Shown: piece after piece, positions 55,088 to 64,000 of the stretch
How positions within the stretch are numbered: position 1 is the stretch's first letter
Layout of the letters: each line of letters opens with the position of its first letter
Assembly: GCA_963697285.1 (NCBI GenBank)
Contig: CAVONI010000006.1
Coordinates: forward strand, 46,239 to 110,238
Length of the DNA stretch: 64,000 nt
Reading direction: 5' to 3'
Source: JAEUQQ01 sp963697285
Lineage (GTDB): Bacteria > Acidobacteriota > Vicinamibacteria > Vicinamibacterales > JAFNAJ01
The notes under the pieces: model-generated
The model's database searches: none
Told to the model about the DNA's origin: nothing
What the model saw: the letters and a program-made list of their open reading frames with translations, nothing else
Made by a program: the position numbers and the translations under genes

Positions 55088-57516
55088 ATGAGCACGACAG
55101 AAATCCCGACCTCCAACGCCCGCGTGAACGCCAGCAAGGCCCGGATCGACGCCCTGAAGGAGCAGCTCCGATCGACCCCCTACGAGGTCGACTTCGAGCG
55201 CGTGCGGATCATGGAGGAGGTGTACGAGAAGACCGCCGGCGATCCGCAGATCATCCGCCGCGCCAAGTTGCTGGCGGCCGTGCTGGACCGGAAGAAGCTC
55301 TACATCGACGACAACCTCTTCGTGGGCGCCATGGCGGGCAGCGTCAACGCCATGTACACGTTCCCGGAGTGGAACGTGGACTGGATGAAGGAAGAGAACA
55401 CCGTCGAGAAGTCGAAGACCCCCGAGGACCGGAAGGCCAACGAGTGGGTCATCAAGTACTGGGAGAAGCGCTCCATGCGCCCGCGGGTGCTGGAGATCTT
55501 CGAGAAGCGCTACGGCTTCGACCCCCGCCCGGCGTATCAGGCCGGCCTCATCGCCGATTTCTTCAGCTGGCCCGGTGGCGGCGGCAACCTGAACTACCCG
55601 AAGGTCTTCAACGAGGGCCTGGCCAGCATCCTCAAGGACGTCAAAGAGCGCCAGATGGCCCTCGAGATGCGGCAGCCGAACACCTCGAAGCTCTACTTCT
55701 ACGAGGCCTGCCAGATCGTCATGAAGGCCATCATCCGTTTCTCCCACCGCTATGCCGAACTGGCGCGGGAGATGGCGGCCAAGGAGAAGGACGCCACCCG
55801 CAAGGCCGAGCTGATCTCGCCATGGCCGAGACCTGCGAGTGGATTCCCGAGCACCCGGCCCGGAACCTGCGGGAGGCCATGCAGTGCCACTTCCTCTGCC
55901 ACCTGTGCGCAGAACTCGAGCAGATCGGCTGCGGCTACTCCGAAGCCTTCCTGGGCCAGAACTTCGAGCCGTTCTACCAGCGCGACAAGGCCGCCGGGCT
56001 CGTCACCTATGACGACGCGGTCTTCATGTTCGAGAACCTCGCGATCAAGCTGAACGAGATCAGCTACTACTACGGGGAGGCGGTCGCCAAGCAGAACTCG
56101 GCCGACCTGGGACAGAGCATCACGCTCGGTGGCTACTCCGAGGACGGTGGCGATGCGACCGCGGAAATGGACTACGTGATCCTCGACGCCTGCGGCTACC
56201 TGGCGTTGCCTCAGCCTCCGCTGTCTGTTGCTGTCACCCCGCACACCCCGGGCAAGCTGATCGAGAAATGCTTCGATGTCATCGGCACCGGCCTGGGCAT
56301 GCCCCAGTTCCTCAACGCCGAGGTGATGTTCAAGCGGGCCCTGCATCTCTGGGGCTACACCGAACGGATGGGCCACCTCCCGGTGGAGAAAGCCCGGCGC
56401 ACCTGTGTCGGCGCCTGCGTGGGGAGCTACATCCCCTACGAGACCGGCCACCCGGTGGAAGGCCAGCCCAACCTGGGCAAGGTGATCGAGTTGACCATGA
56501 ACAATGGCTTCGATCCCCGCACGAAGAAGCAGATCGGACCCAAGAGCGGCGATCCCGAGACCTTCAAGACGTTCGAGGATCTGTACGCGGCCTTCGAGCA
56601 GCAGCTCCAGTTCTGCGAGGACACCCTCCGCCGCGGCGCCTGGATCGCGAGCATGTTGAACGCTGAAGTCCTTCCGGTCGCCTGGCGTTCCATCTTGACC
56701 GGAGGCTGCATCGAGACCGGCAAGGAGGTCTGGGAAGGCGGGGCCAACTACTACACGGTCGCCCAGATCTCGGTGGCCGGCGTGGACGCCGCCAACTCCC
56801 TGATGGCGGTGAAGAAGCTGGTCTACGACGACAAGAAGCTGACCATGGCCGAGCTGAAGAAGGCCCTGGCGGCCAACTTCGAGGGGGAATACGAGAAGGT
56901 CGGGAAGATGTGCTTCGACGCACCGAAGCACGGCAACGACATCCCCGAGATGAACAAGCTCCTCCGCAGGGTGAACGACAGCATCCTGACGGCGTTCAAC
57001 AACGTGGATGGCGGCGGCAACTTCATCAGCAAGGACATCAAGTCGTCGCTCGACCAGTACACGAAGAGCGTCCACAACCCGATGGGCATGGCGACCGGCG
57101 CGCTGCCGAACGGCAAGAAGGCCGGCGTCGCGCTCACCGACGGCAGCCTCTCGGCCATGCCGGGAACCGACGTCAACGGTCCCACCGCGCTCGTGATGTC
57201 GGCCGCCAAGGGCAACGATGCCGTGAAGTGGTGCGCCACGCACATGAACATGAAGCTCCCGCCCGACCAGCTCGAGACCCGCAAGGGCCGGGAGAACGTG
57301 CTGCAGCTGATCAGGACCCTGTTCGAGAACGGTGGCTATCACATCCAGTTCAACGTGCTGAACACCGAGATCCTCAGGGACGCGCAGAAGCACCCGGAGA
57401 AGTACCGCGACCTCGTGGTCCGGGTGGCCGGGTTCAGCGCGTTCTTCACCAAGCTGCACAAGGGCGTGCAGGACGAGATCATCGAGCGGACCCTGCAGAG
57501 CTTCGGTAAGTGCTGA
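55088..57516 (+). CDS. glycyl-radical enzyme of unassigned subfamily, one frameshift
   Basis: About 808 residues from ATG 55088 (GAGGAG upstream; GTG 55085 also possible). The frame breaks near 55823 (one base missing, AELIS / MAETCEW) but the text is continuous. PFL-like barrel: FVGAMAGSVNAMYTFPEWNVDWM, FFSWPGGGGNLNYPKVFNEGL, LGQSITLGGYSEDGGDATAEM, FDAPKHGND, NPMGMATGALPNGKKAG and GGYHIQFNVLNTEILRDAQKHPEKYRDLVVRVAGFSAFF. The radical Gly is about residue 782 in RVAGFSA. The thiyl loop reads T-C-V-G-A-C443-V-G-S, while HPAD, CutC and glycerol dehydratase have C-x-E. It lacks that Glu, so dehydratase, TMA-lyase or HPAD chemistry cannot be assumed. It resembles arylacetate decarboxylases (HPAD/PhdB) and X-succinate synthases in overall layout. 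Confidence 0.88.
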
Positions 57517-57526
57517 CACGGAGCGG

Positions 57527-57563
57527 CCCGGTACGGCGTGGCCTCGGGCCACGCCGTACCGGG
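57527..57563. promoter_or_regulatory. 17-bp perfect hairpin between glycyl-radical enzyme and PFK-like gene
   Basis: CCCGGTACGGCGTGGCC, loop TCG, GGCCACGCCGTACCGGG, starting 11 nt after the stop. No T-run. It could be a partial terminator or 3' stabiliser that raises the enzyme's mRNA above that of downstream genes. Confidence 0.6.
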
Positions 57564-57648
57564 CGTCCTTCTCCGCGCAACGACACACAGAGCGGGATGC
57601 CCTGGGCCTGAACGTCGCCCGACGGCACAGCACGAGGAGAGGTTCATC

Positions 57649-58829
57649 GTGATCAAAGAGATCGGTCACGCAAGCTCCCTGAGGCGCATCGCGATCATGG
57701 TCGGCGCCGGCCACGTCCCGGGGCTGAACGCCGTGGTCATGGGCACGGCCGTGGCGGCGGCCAACCTGGGCTGGGAGGCCGTCGGCATCCGGGACGGCTT
57801 CGACGGGCTGCTGCACCCGGAGCGCTACCCGGACGGCGGGCTGGTCGCGCTCGACCCCGGGCTCATCGCCAACCTCGACCCGAACGGCGCGGGCATCCTC
57901 GGCCAGGCGCCGCGCGTCGACCCGTTCCACGTCCGCCGCGTGAACGCCGACGAGATGGTCGAGGAAGCTCGATCTGTCCGACCAGCTGCTGCGAGCGGCT
58001 GAAGGCGGAGGGCATCGACGCCCTCGTCGGCGTCGTCGGCGGCCGGGGCCTGAGCATCCTCTACAAGCTCCACAGGAAGGGGCTCAACGTCGTGTGCGTG
58101 CCCCGGTCGATCGAGAACGACATCGCCGCGACCTCGGTCTCGTTCGGCTTCAACAGCGCGCTCAGCTTCACGATCGAGATGCTCGACCGGGTCCGCCAGG
58201 CGGCCCAGTCGGCCCGGAAGATCGGCGTCGTCGAGGTCCTGGGCGAGCAGGCCGGATGGCTGGCGCTGCAGGCCGGCATCGCCGTGTGGCGCCGACGTGG
58301 TGCTCATCCCCGAGGTTCCCGCGGATCTCGCCGCGGTGGCGGCGAGGTTGAAGGACAAGGTGACGGCCCGGCGACCCTGGGGACTGGTGGTGGTGGCGGA
58401 AGGCGCGACGCTCGTCCAGCAGGCCGAAGGTCGAGACGAAGCCGAACCCGCTCAAGGCGTCGCTGTCGCCGCTCGCGACGGGCGAGGCGAGCGAGCACGT
58501 CATCCGGCGATCGGGGCAGGCGGCGAGCGCCGTCGCCGAGGCGCTGCAGCTGCAGCTCGCGGAAGAGACCTTCCCGCTCGTCCTGGGTCCCTGGGTGAGG
58601 GGCGGCGTCCCGACGGCCGTCGACCGACAGCTGGGCATGGCCTACGGGGCCGGCGCGGTGCGGGCCATCCAGGCCGGCAGCTACGGGACGATGGTGGCCT
58701 TCGTTCCGCCGGACCTCAAGTTCGTGCCGCTGCCGGAGGCGATCAACAAGGTCAGGACCGTGCCCGCTGGACGGCGAGTTCGTGCAGATCGCCCGCTCCC
58801 TCGGCATCTTCCTCGGGAGGGAACTGTGA
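57649..58829 (+). CDS. PFK-fold protein 1 with degenerate active site, several frameshifts
   Basis: About 390 residues from GTG 57649 (GAGGAG upstream), start matched to the paralogue at 60517. The PfkA fold is clear: RIAIMVGAGHVPGLNAVVMGTAVAA, GIRDGFDGLL, VVCVPRSIENDIAATSVSFGFNSALSFTIEMLDRV, IGVVEVLGEQAGWLALQAGIA, GPWVRGGVPTAVDRQLGMAYG. Compared with ATP-PFK: GGDGS reads GGRGL, the catalytic TIDND reads SIEND, and MGR reads LGE, while the RGG...DR phosphate residues remain. Phosphofructokinase activity is therefore doubtful. The frame is broken near 57963, 57992, 58284, 58432 and 58770; sense resumes each time. It overlaps the activase gene by one base (TGATG). Confidence 0.78.
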
Positions 58830-59812
58830 TGAGCACGCCCGCGAACCGCATCCGCGCCGACCGGCATCGTCCTGAACATCCAGCGCTACTGCAGCCACGA
58901 CGGCCCGGGCATCCGCACGAACGTCTTCCTCAAGGGCTGCTCGCTGCGCTGCAAGTGGTGCGGCAATCCCGAGAGCATCGCCTTCAAGCCGGAGCTGTCG
59001 TACCAGGCCAGCAAGTGCATCGGCCGGGCAGGCGTGCGGCGCCTGCCTGAAGTCGCCCTTCCCCGAAGGCGCCTTCTACGTCGTGGAGGGCGGCGAGGAC
59101 GACAAGGTCAAGGTCAACTGGGACCTGGCCACGGGGATGCGACGAGGCGATGGTCGTCGCTCTGCCCGACCGGGCGCCCTCGAGATGTTCGGCAAGCGGA
59201 TGACCGTGGACGAGGTCCTGGACGAGGTCGAGAAGGACGCGTCCTTCTACCGCTCGACCGGCGGCGGCCTGACGCTGAGCGGCGGCGAGTGCCTGCTGCA
59301 GCCCGACTTCTCGGCGGCCCTGCTGAAGGGGGCCCACGACCGCGGCTTCAACACGGCGATCGAGACGGCGTGCAACGTGCCCTGGGCTTACGTCGAGAAG
59401 GTCCTGCCGCACGTCGACACGGTGCTGCACGACCACAAGCTGACGATCCCGGAGCGGCACAAGAAGTGGACCGGCGTCAGCAACGAGCGGATCCTGGCCA
59501 ACTTCAAGAAGGCCTACGAGACCTTCCCCAACAGCGGATTTCATCGCCCGCACGCCGCTCATCCCCGGCATCAACGCCGACGAGGAGCACATCCGGGCGG
59601 TGCTGGCGTTCATCCGGCCGCACAAGAACGTCATCGACTACGAGCTGCTGCCGTACCACCGCTTCGGCCTCGGCAAGTACGAGCTGCTGGGCGAGGTCTA
59701 CGAGCTGGACGACTACAAGACGCCGTCCGCCGACGTGGTCGCGCACCTGCAGGCCATCATCGACGAGGCGTTCGGACGCACGGGGAGCAAGGAAGGCCGT
59801 TTGGGGCACTGA
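58829..59812 (+). CDS. glycyl-radical enzyme activating enzyme (radical SAM), several frameshifts
   Basis: About 325 residues when joined, from ATG 58829. The start gives TGIVLNIQRYCSHDGPGIRTNVFLKGC, then the radical SAM triad G-C-S-L-R-C-K-W-C-G-N-P-E-S. An inserted ferredoxin-like segment follows (CGACLKSPFPEGAFYVVE ... CDEAMVVALCPTGALEMFG), as in activases of decarboxylating and eliminating glycyl-radical enzymes. Then come SGGECLLQPDFSAALLKGAHDRGFNTAIETACNVPW, HDHKLTIPERHKKWTGVSNERI, RTPLIPGINADEEHIRAVLAFI and YHRFGLGKYELLGEVYEL. Frames change near 58862, 59028, 59140-59190 and 59541. It would install the Gly radical on the enzyme at 55088 using SAM. Confidence 0.85.
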
Positions 59813-59831
59813 ACAGGCGCGGATTCACGCA

Positions 59832-59875
59832 GGGCGACGCGCCATGGGTCATCGACGCGCGTGGCTCGTTCGAGT
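59832..59875 (+). repeat. 44-bp direct repeat, copy 1
   Basis: Matches 60371-60414 in 42 of 44 positions. Both encode the peptide GDAPWVIDARG(S/T)FE in one frame. It sits between the activase and the cupin gene. Confidence 0.75.
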
Positions 59876-59958
59876 GATTCCACGCCGCCAGGATGGCGGA
59901 GTGGAAAGTGATGCGCCTACCGCTACACGTTTGATCTCATTCACAAAAGGAGAAACCC

Positions 59959-60345
59959 GTGCACAAGCCCATGTACAACATGACCCGCAAGCACAGCCAC
60001 TTCACCGAGAACTATGACATCCAGATCTGGGGAGAGGTGCACGGCGGCATGGTGTGTGCCGTCCACCATTTCGCGCCGGGCACGGACATCACGCCAGCGT
60101 TCAAGGCGTTCGGTGGGTTCTGCCCGGTTGCGCACTGGGGCTACTGCTTCAAGGGCGAGATGATCATGCGCTACGAGGACGGGACCGAAGAGGTCGTCCG
60201 CGCCGGGGACGTGTTCTACCTTCCCAAGGGCCACACCATGATCATCGACAAGGACGCGCCGGTGGCCTGCGAGATCATCGAGTTCAGCAACGCCGCTGAT
60301 TTCATCGAAGGCGAAGCCACGGTAGCGAAGACCGCGAACAAGTAA
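59959..60345 (+). CDS. single-domain cupin protein
   Basis: 128 residues from GTG 59959 with a strong AAAAGGAG 7 nt upstream. The fold reads as one cupin: AVHHFAPGTDITPAFKAFGGFCPVAHWGYCFKGEMIMRYEDGTEEVVRAGDVFYLPKGHTMIIDKDAPVACEIIEFS. Metal-ligand candidates are the His of AHWGY, the Glu of KGEM and the His of KGHTM. It may bind the operon's substrate, product or a metal; no enzyme activity can be assigned. It is flanked by two copies of a 44-bp repeat. Confidence 0.85.
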   Translation: MHKPMYNMTRKHSHFTENYDIQIWGEVHGGMVCAVHHFAPGTDITPAFKAFGGFCPVAHWGYCFKGEMIMRYEDGTEEVVRAGDVFYLPKGHTMIIDKDAPVACEIIEFSNAADFIEGEATVAKTANK

Positions 60346-60370
60346 GAAGCGACCCGAACACTCCCGAGCC

Positions 60371-60414
60371 GGGCGACGCGCCGTGGGTCATCGACGCGCG
60401 TGGCACGTTCGAGT
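60371..60414 (+). repeat. 44-bp direct repeat, copy 2, with a coding remnant
   Basis: Second copy of the repeat at 59832. Here the same frame continues as FMVGDIPQRVHAPVLKALEKRARRAGLPRW up to the next ribosome site, so it may be the remnant of a C-terminal domain of an unidentified gene. Confidence 0.7.
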
Positions 60415-60516
60415 TCATGGTCGGTGACATCCCGCAGCGCGTGCATGCGCCGGTTCTGAAGGCCCTGGAGAAGAGGGCACGAAGAGCCGGCCTTCCGCGC
60501 TGGGAGAGTAGCCATC

Positions 60517-61657
60517 ATGATCAAGAACCTCGGTCACGCCGGCACGCACAGGCGCGTTGCCGTGAACGTGGGGTCGGGCTTCGTCCCGGGCCTCAACTCC
60601 GTCCTCATGGGCGTGGCCCTGGCCGGAGGCAAGCTGGGATGGGAGATCGTCGGCATACGCGACGGTTTCGAAGGGCTGCTCAGCCCGGAGCGCTATCCCG
60701 ATGGCGGCATCGTGTCGCTCAGCCCCGAACGAGTCGAGAATCTCGATCCCGCCACGGCAGGCATTCTCGGCCAGGCGCCCGCGGTGGATCCGTTTCACGC
60801 TCCCGCACCGGGCGGAGCGGAGACTGATCGGTCAGACGAGATCCTGAAGGGGCTCGAGGCGGCGCACATCGACGCGCTCGTCTCCGCCGTGGGTGTCGCC
60901 GGGCTCGGGATCCTCGACAAGCTCCATCGCAAGGGCCTCCACACGGTCTGCATCCCCCGCGTCCATCGAGAACGACGTCGTCTCGACGCCGATGGCCTTC
61001 GGGTTCAACACCGCGCTCAGCACGACGATCGAGATGCTGAACAAGGCCTACCAGGCCGCCCGGTCGGCCCGGAAGCTCGCCGTCGTGGAGATCCTCGGAC
61101 AGCAGGCGGGGTGGATCGCGCTGCAGGCCGGCATCGCCGCGCGCGCGGACGCGGTGCTGATGCCCGAGACTCCCTGCCGCCTCCGTCACCTCGTGGCGAG
61201 GCTGAAGGACAAGCTCTCCGCGAAGCGGCCTTGGGGGCTCGTGGTGGTGGCCGAGGGGGCGCAACTCTTCGACCTCCCGCCCGAGCCAGCGGGCGGCGCG
61301 CCGGTGACGGACGAGGACGGCCCGTGTGTCGTGCCGGGGCCCGGCCGGGCCGCCGAAATGGTGGCCGACCGGCTGCGGGCGCGAATCGCCGGCGAGATCA
61401 CGCCGCTCGTCATCGGCCCCTGGGCGAGGGGCGGGAACCCGACGGCCGTGGACCAGCAGCTGGGGATGGCCTACGGGGCGGCGGCCATACAGGCGCTGAA
61501 GGGCGGCCGGAACGGGATGATGGTCGCCTTCGTGCCGCCCGAGATCCGCCTCGTGCCGCTCGCGGAAGCGGTCGGCAACGTCAGGACCGTACCCCCCGAC
61601 AGCGAGTTCCTGCGGATCGCCGGGTCGCTCGGCGTCTACCTCGGGACGGGCCTCTGA
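60517..61657 (+). CDS. PFK-fold protein 2 with degenerate active site, one frameshift
   Basis: About 379 residues from ATG 60517. The frame changes once near 60963. It is paralogous to the gene at 57649 over its full length. PFK features kept: VPGLNSVLMGVALAGG, GIRDGFEGLLSPERYPDGG, TALSTTIEMLNKAYQAAR, VVEILGQQAGWIALQAGIA, GPWARGGNPTAVDQQLGMAYG. Features lost: the nucleotide loop GGDGS is GVAGLG (about 126-131), the catalytic motif is S149-I-E-N-D153 (Glu for the base Asp), MGR is LGQ, and the Arg of the GGTFLGSAR loop is replaced (GILGQAPAV). A true kinase is unlikely unless it uses a changed mechanism; a binding or scaffolding role is possible. The gene is 171 bp behind the cupin. Confidence 0.82.
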
Positions 61658-61701
61658 GCCGCATCCCGTCGGGAACCCCATTGGCTCGAGAGGAAGGCAC
61701 C

Positions 61702-62897
61702 ATGAACGCGCCTGAAGCACACGACGACGACTACGAGCGGCTGGCCGACGCCATGGACGCCCAGCCCGCCGGCTTCACCCGGACGCCCAACAAGCTGGAG
61801 ATCAAGCTGCTCCGGCTGGTGTTCACGCCCGAGGAGGCCCTGGTCGCCAGCACGATGAGCCGCACGCTCGAGACCGCCGCCGAGATCGCCGAGCGCGTCG
61901 GCCTTCCCGAGGAGAAGGTCACCGTGCTCCTCGAGAGCATGATCCCGCGACGCATGGTCCGGGCGGACACGCTGGCCCTCGAGAGCGGCGTCAAGGGGCT
62001 CGGAAAGATCGAGGCCAAGCCCGGCCAGGCCAAGGCTGAGACCGTGAAGAGGTACCGCCTCCAGCCGTTCCTGGTGGGCTGGTACGAGTCCTACCTGCAG
62101 GAGGACAAGCCGGACTCCACGGAGTTCGCCCGGACCTACGAGCAGTACGTGATCGAGGGCGGGGGCGAGAAGGTGTTCTGCCCGCGGCCCGGGCCGCAGG
62201 GCGTCATCCCCTACCGCGGCTCGCTCAAGCCCGAGTGGCTGAAGCGGGAGCCCCACAACGACGTCGATGCCCACTTCCAGAGGCACGACCGCTTCCTCGT
62301 GATCGACTGCGTCTGCAAGAGGGAGAAGGTCTACGCGCACGGCAAGAGCTGCGCGCTGCCCAACAAGCGCTGCGGCTTCGTCGGCATGCCGCCCGCGGTC
62401 CCGTTCTCCGAGAACGTGATCAGCCGGGAGGAGGCCATCAAGCTCTGGAACGAGCTCGACGCCATGGGGACGATGGTCGTCGAGGGGTTCTACGGCTTCA
62501 CCATGGGGGCGGAGGAGCCCCAGTTCGTCGGCGGCTGCCACTGCTGCGGCTGCTGCTGCACGATCCTGAACGCCGCGCGGCTGGCCCCCCTCGACGAGAC
62601 GATCCAGCGCTCGAACTACCGGGTCGTCAAGGACTACCGAGACCTGCGCGTCGTGCGGCGAGTGCGTCAGGCGGTGCCAGTTCTACGCCCACACCTTCGA
62701 CAAGGACGACGGACACACAGCCGGTCTACCACCGTGAGCTCTGCGTCGGCTGCGGCGCCTGCGGCATGGGCTGCCCGACCGAGTCGCTCCACCTCGAGCC
62801 CGTGTCCGAGGAGGAGTGGTTCCACGTGCCGTCGAGCTTCCAGGAGTGGGAGGAGCGGCGCCTGGAGTTCCTGGAAGCGGCCAGGGACAAGACGTAG
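61702..62897 (+). CDS. winged-helix / Cys-rich 2[4Fe-4S] ferredoxin-like protein 1, two frameshifts
   Basis: About 398 residues from ATG 61702 (GAGGAAGG upstream). The N-terminus is a winged helix (RTLETAAEIAERVGLPEEKVTVLLESMIPRRMVRAD). A middle part has FLVIDCVCKREKVYAHGKSCALPNKRCGF, then the motif FYGFTMGAEEPQFVGGCHCCGCCCTIL. After indels near 62642 and 62712 come two ferredoxin clusters: CASCGECVRRCQF and CVGCGACGMGCPTESLHLEP. The protein probably passes electrons, and the winged helix may sense the cluster state or hold a partner instead of DNA. It belongs to a family seen in anaerobes, but I know no defined function. Confidence 0.75.
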
Positions 62898-62913
62898 GGC
62901 ACAGGGCGTTCGC

Positions 62914-63989
62914 ATGACCGACCCCGGGAAGGCCGATGACATCTTCGAGCGGCTGGCGAACGCGCTCGCCGAGCTGCCGCACGGATTTGCCAGGACGGCC
63001 TCCGGGGTCGAAATTCAGCTGATCAAGAAGGTGTTCGCCGACGACGAGGTCTGGCTCGCCGGTCAGCTCACCCGCACCCCGGAGACGGCAGCCGCGATCG
63101 CGAACCGCGTTGGCCGCGACGAGGGCGAGGTCACGGCGACGCTCGAAAGCCTGATCCCGCGGCGCCTCGTTCGCTCTGGATTCGCCCGGGATGGCGGCTC
63201 CCGGCCTGGCGCCGACCGCGGTGGGCGAGAAGAAGTACCGTCTCGGCCCCTTCCTGGTCGGCTGGTACGGAGCGATGATGCGGCTCCAGGACAAGGAGTT
63301 CGCCGCGCTGTTCGAGCAGTTCGGGTCGAGGGCGGGCGGCGCGCGCATCATCGCGCCGCGGCCCGGGGCTCCTCGGCGTCGTCCCGGTGCGGGGCTCCCT
63401 AAGCCTGAGCACGTCGCGCGCGAGCCGCATCTCGACATCGACGCCCACTTCGAGCGGCACGAGCGCTTCCTCGTCCTGCCGTGCGTCTGCAAGCGCGAGA
63501 TCGAGCTCCTGCACGGGACGAAGTGCCGCAAGCCGATGAAGCGCTGCGGCTTCATCGGGGCTGCCGTCCCAGACCCCGCTCGGCGAGACCGTGCTCGACC
63601 GCGACGAGGCGTCGAAGCTGCTCGGACGGCCTCGAGCAAGCAGGGTCACGTCCACCTCGCGTTCTATGGCTTCACCATGGGTGCGGAGACCCCCCAGTTC
63701 GTCGGCACGTGCAACTGCTGCTCCTGCTGCTGCGGGATCTTCCGCGGCCAGAAGCTGGCGGGACTGGACTCGCGGCAAGGGACCGCAGAAGTCGAACTAC
63801 CGCGCCGTCATCGATCCGGAGCCGTGCACGGCCTGCGGGGCCTGCATCGTGCGCTGCCCGGTGGACGCCATCTCGGAGGGGCCGACGTGCTGGCCCGGAG
63901 CCGCACTCGATAGCCTCCCAAACCCCACCGCGGTCATCGCGGCTCCCCTCCAGCCCGCGCCGGCCTTGGAGAAGGCAAGTCCCTGGTAG
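62914..63989 (+). CDS. winged-helix / Cys-rich ferredoxin-like protein 2, several frameshifts
   Basis: Paralogue of the preceding gene, 16 bp downstream, ATG 62914. It shares the winged helix (RTPETAAAIANRVGRDEGEVTATLESLIPRRLVRS), YRLGPFLVGWYGAMM, DIDAHFERHERFLVLPCVCKREIELLHGTKCRKPMKRCGF and FYGFTMGAETPQFVGTCNCCSCCCGIF. The frame changes near 63178, 63370, 63566-63640 and 63770. The end has one cluster, CTACGACIVRCPVDAI, then a Pro/Ala tail ending at 63989; no second cluster is seen. This may be a real truncation or a shifted C-terminus near the window edge. Confidence 0.68.
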
Positions 63990-64000
63990 ACCGGGACAAG

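Noticed and set aside
55088..57516. Naming the enzyme as choline TMA-lyase, glycerol dehydratase or HPAD
   Set aside because: The C-x-E motif common to these is absent, and no microcompartment or small-subunit gene is present.
57649..61657. Plain 6-phosphofructokinase genes of glycolysis
   Set aside because: Both copies lack the ATP/Mg loop and the catalytic Asp, and they sit inside a glycyl-radical operon.

Overview
The window is about 66% GC, densely packed DNA. It encodes a PEP-CTERM exosortase substrate, an anaerobic sulfatase-maturating radical SAM enzyme with sulfatases, GAF-PAS sigma-54 activators, uronate catabolism and a glycyl-radical operon. That mix, with codon use strongly biased to G/C third positions, suggests an Acidobacteriota genome of the Vicinamibacteria type (an inference from content; no rRNA is present). 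Many genes are cut by isolated one-base frameshifts with homologous sequence continuing in another frame. This looks like long-read or metagenome assembly error more than real gene decay.

Layout. 0-10.3 kb: a sigma-54 activator (1548-3584) with a divergent pair of secreted/outer-membrane genes on its left and a seven-gene operon on its right (ABM-fold protein, DUF2092 lipoprotein, repeat/glycine-zipper envelope protein, two paralogous secreted proteins, DUF4136 protein, Omp85-like barrel). A matching palindrome and a GG-N10-GC sigma-54 promoter lie on each side. 10.3-18.2 kb: a giant AMP-ligase/GNAT fusion, a SurA-like chaperone, an ion channel and an anSME. 18.2-24.8 kb: a DUF2252 protein, an AraC regulator and a partly decayed tandem duplication of sulfatase and porin genes. 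24.7-30.6 kb: a beta-lactamase-fold protein lacking its catalytic motif, an ECF sigma/anti-sigma pair, an MBL-fold protein, an AraC/DinB fusion, higBA and tRNA-Gln(CTG). 30.7-42.1 kb: a coiled-coil pseudo-histidine kinase, a pRiA4b ORF-3-like protein, a lipoprotein, a subtilase with six Ig-like repeats, a PEP-CTERM protein with a sigma-54 promoter, a polysaccharide flippase and a small membrane protein. 42.1-49.1 kb: glnS, then a sugar-acid operon (LarA-like, PfkB-type kinase, hexuronate MFS transporter, UxaC). 49.1-52.2 kb: nitronate monooxygenase and a homocysteine methyltransferase/MTHFR fusion.

52.4-64 kb holds the most unusual system. A second sigma-54 activator, paralogous to the first, is again followed by its own palindromic sites, a sigma-54 promoter and an ABM-fold gene. 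Here the operon continues into a glycyl-radical enzyme, a PFK-like protein, the radical SAM activase, a cupin, a second PFK-like protein and two winged-helix/Cys-rich ferredoxin-like proteins. Both PFK-like proteins keep the fold signature and part of the phosphate site but lack the ATP/Mg loop and the catalytic Asp. The glycyl-radical enzyme has a C-V-G-S loop instead of C-x-E. I know of no characterised pathway with this gene set.

A second genome-level trait is that at least eight start codons lie only 6-10 nt after a recognisable -10 box (TATACT-like), which predicts leaderless or nearly leaderless transcripts for many monocistronic or first genes, in contrast to good Shine-Dalgarno sites inside operons.
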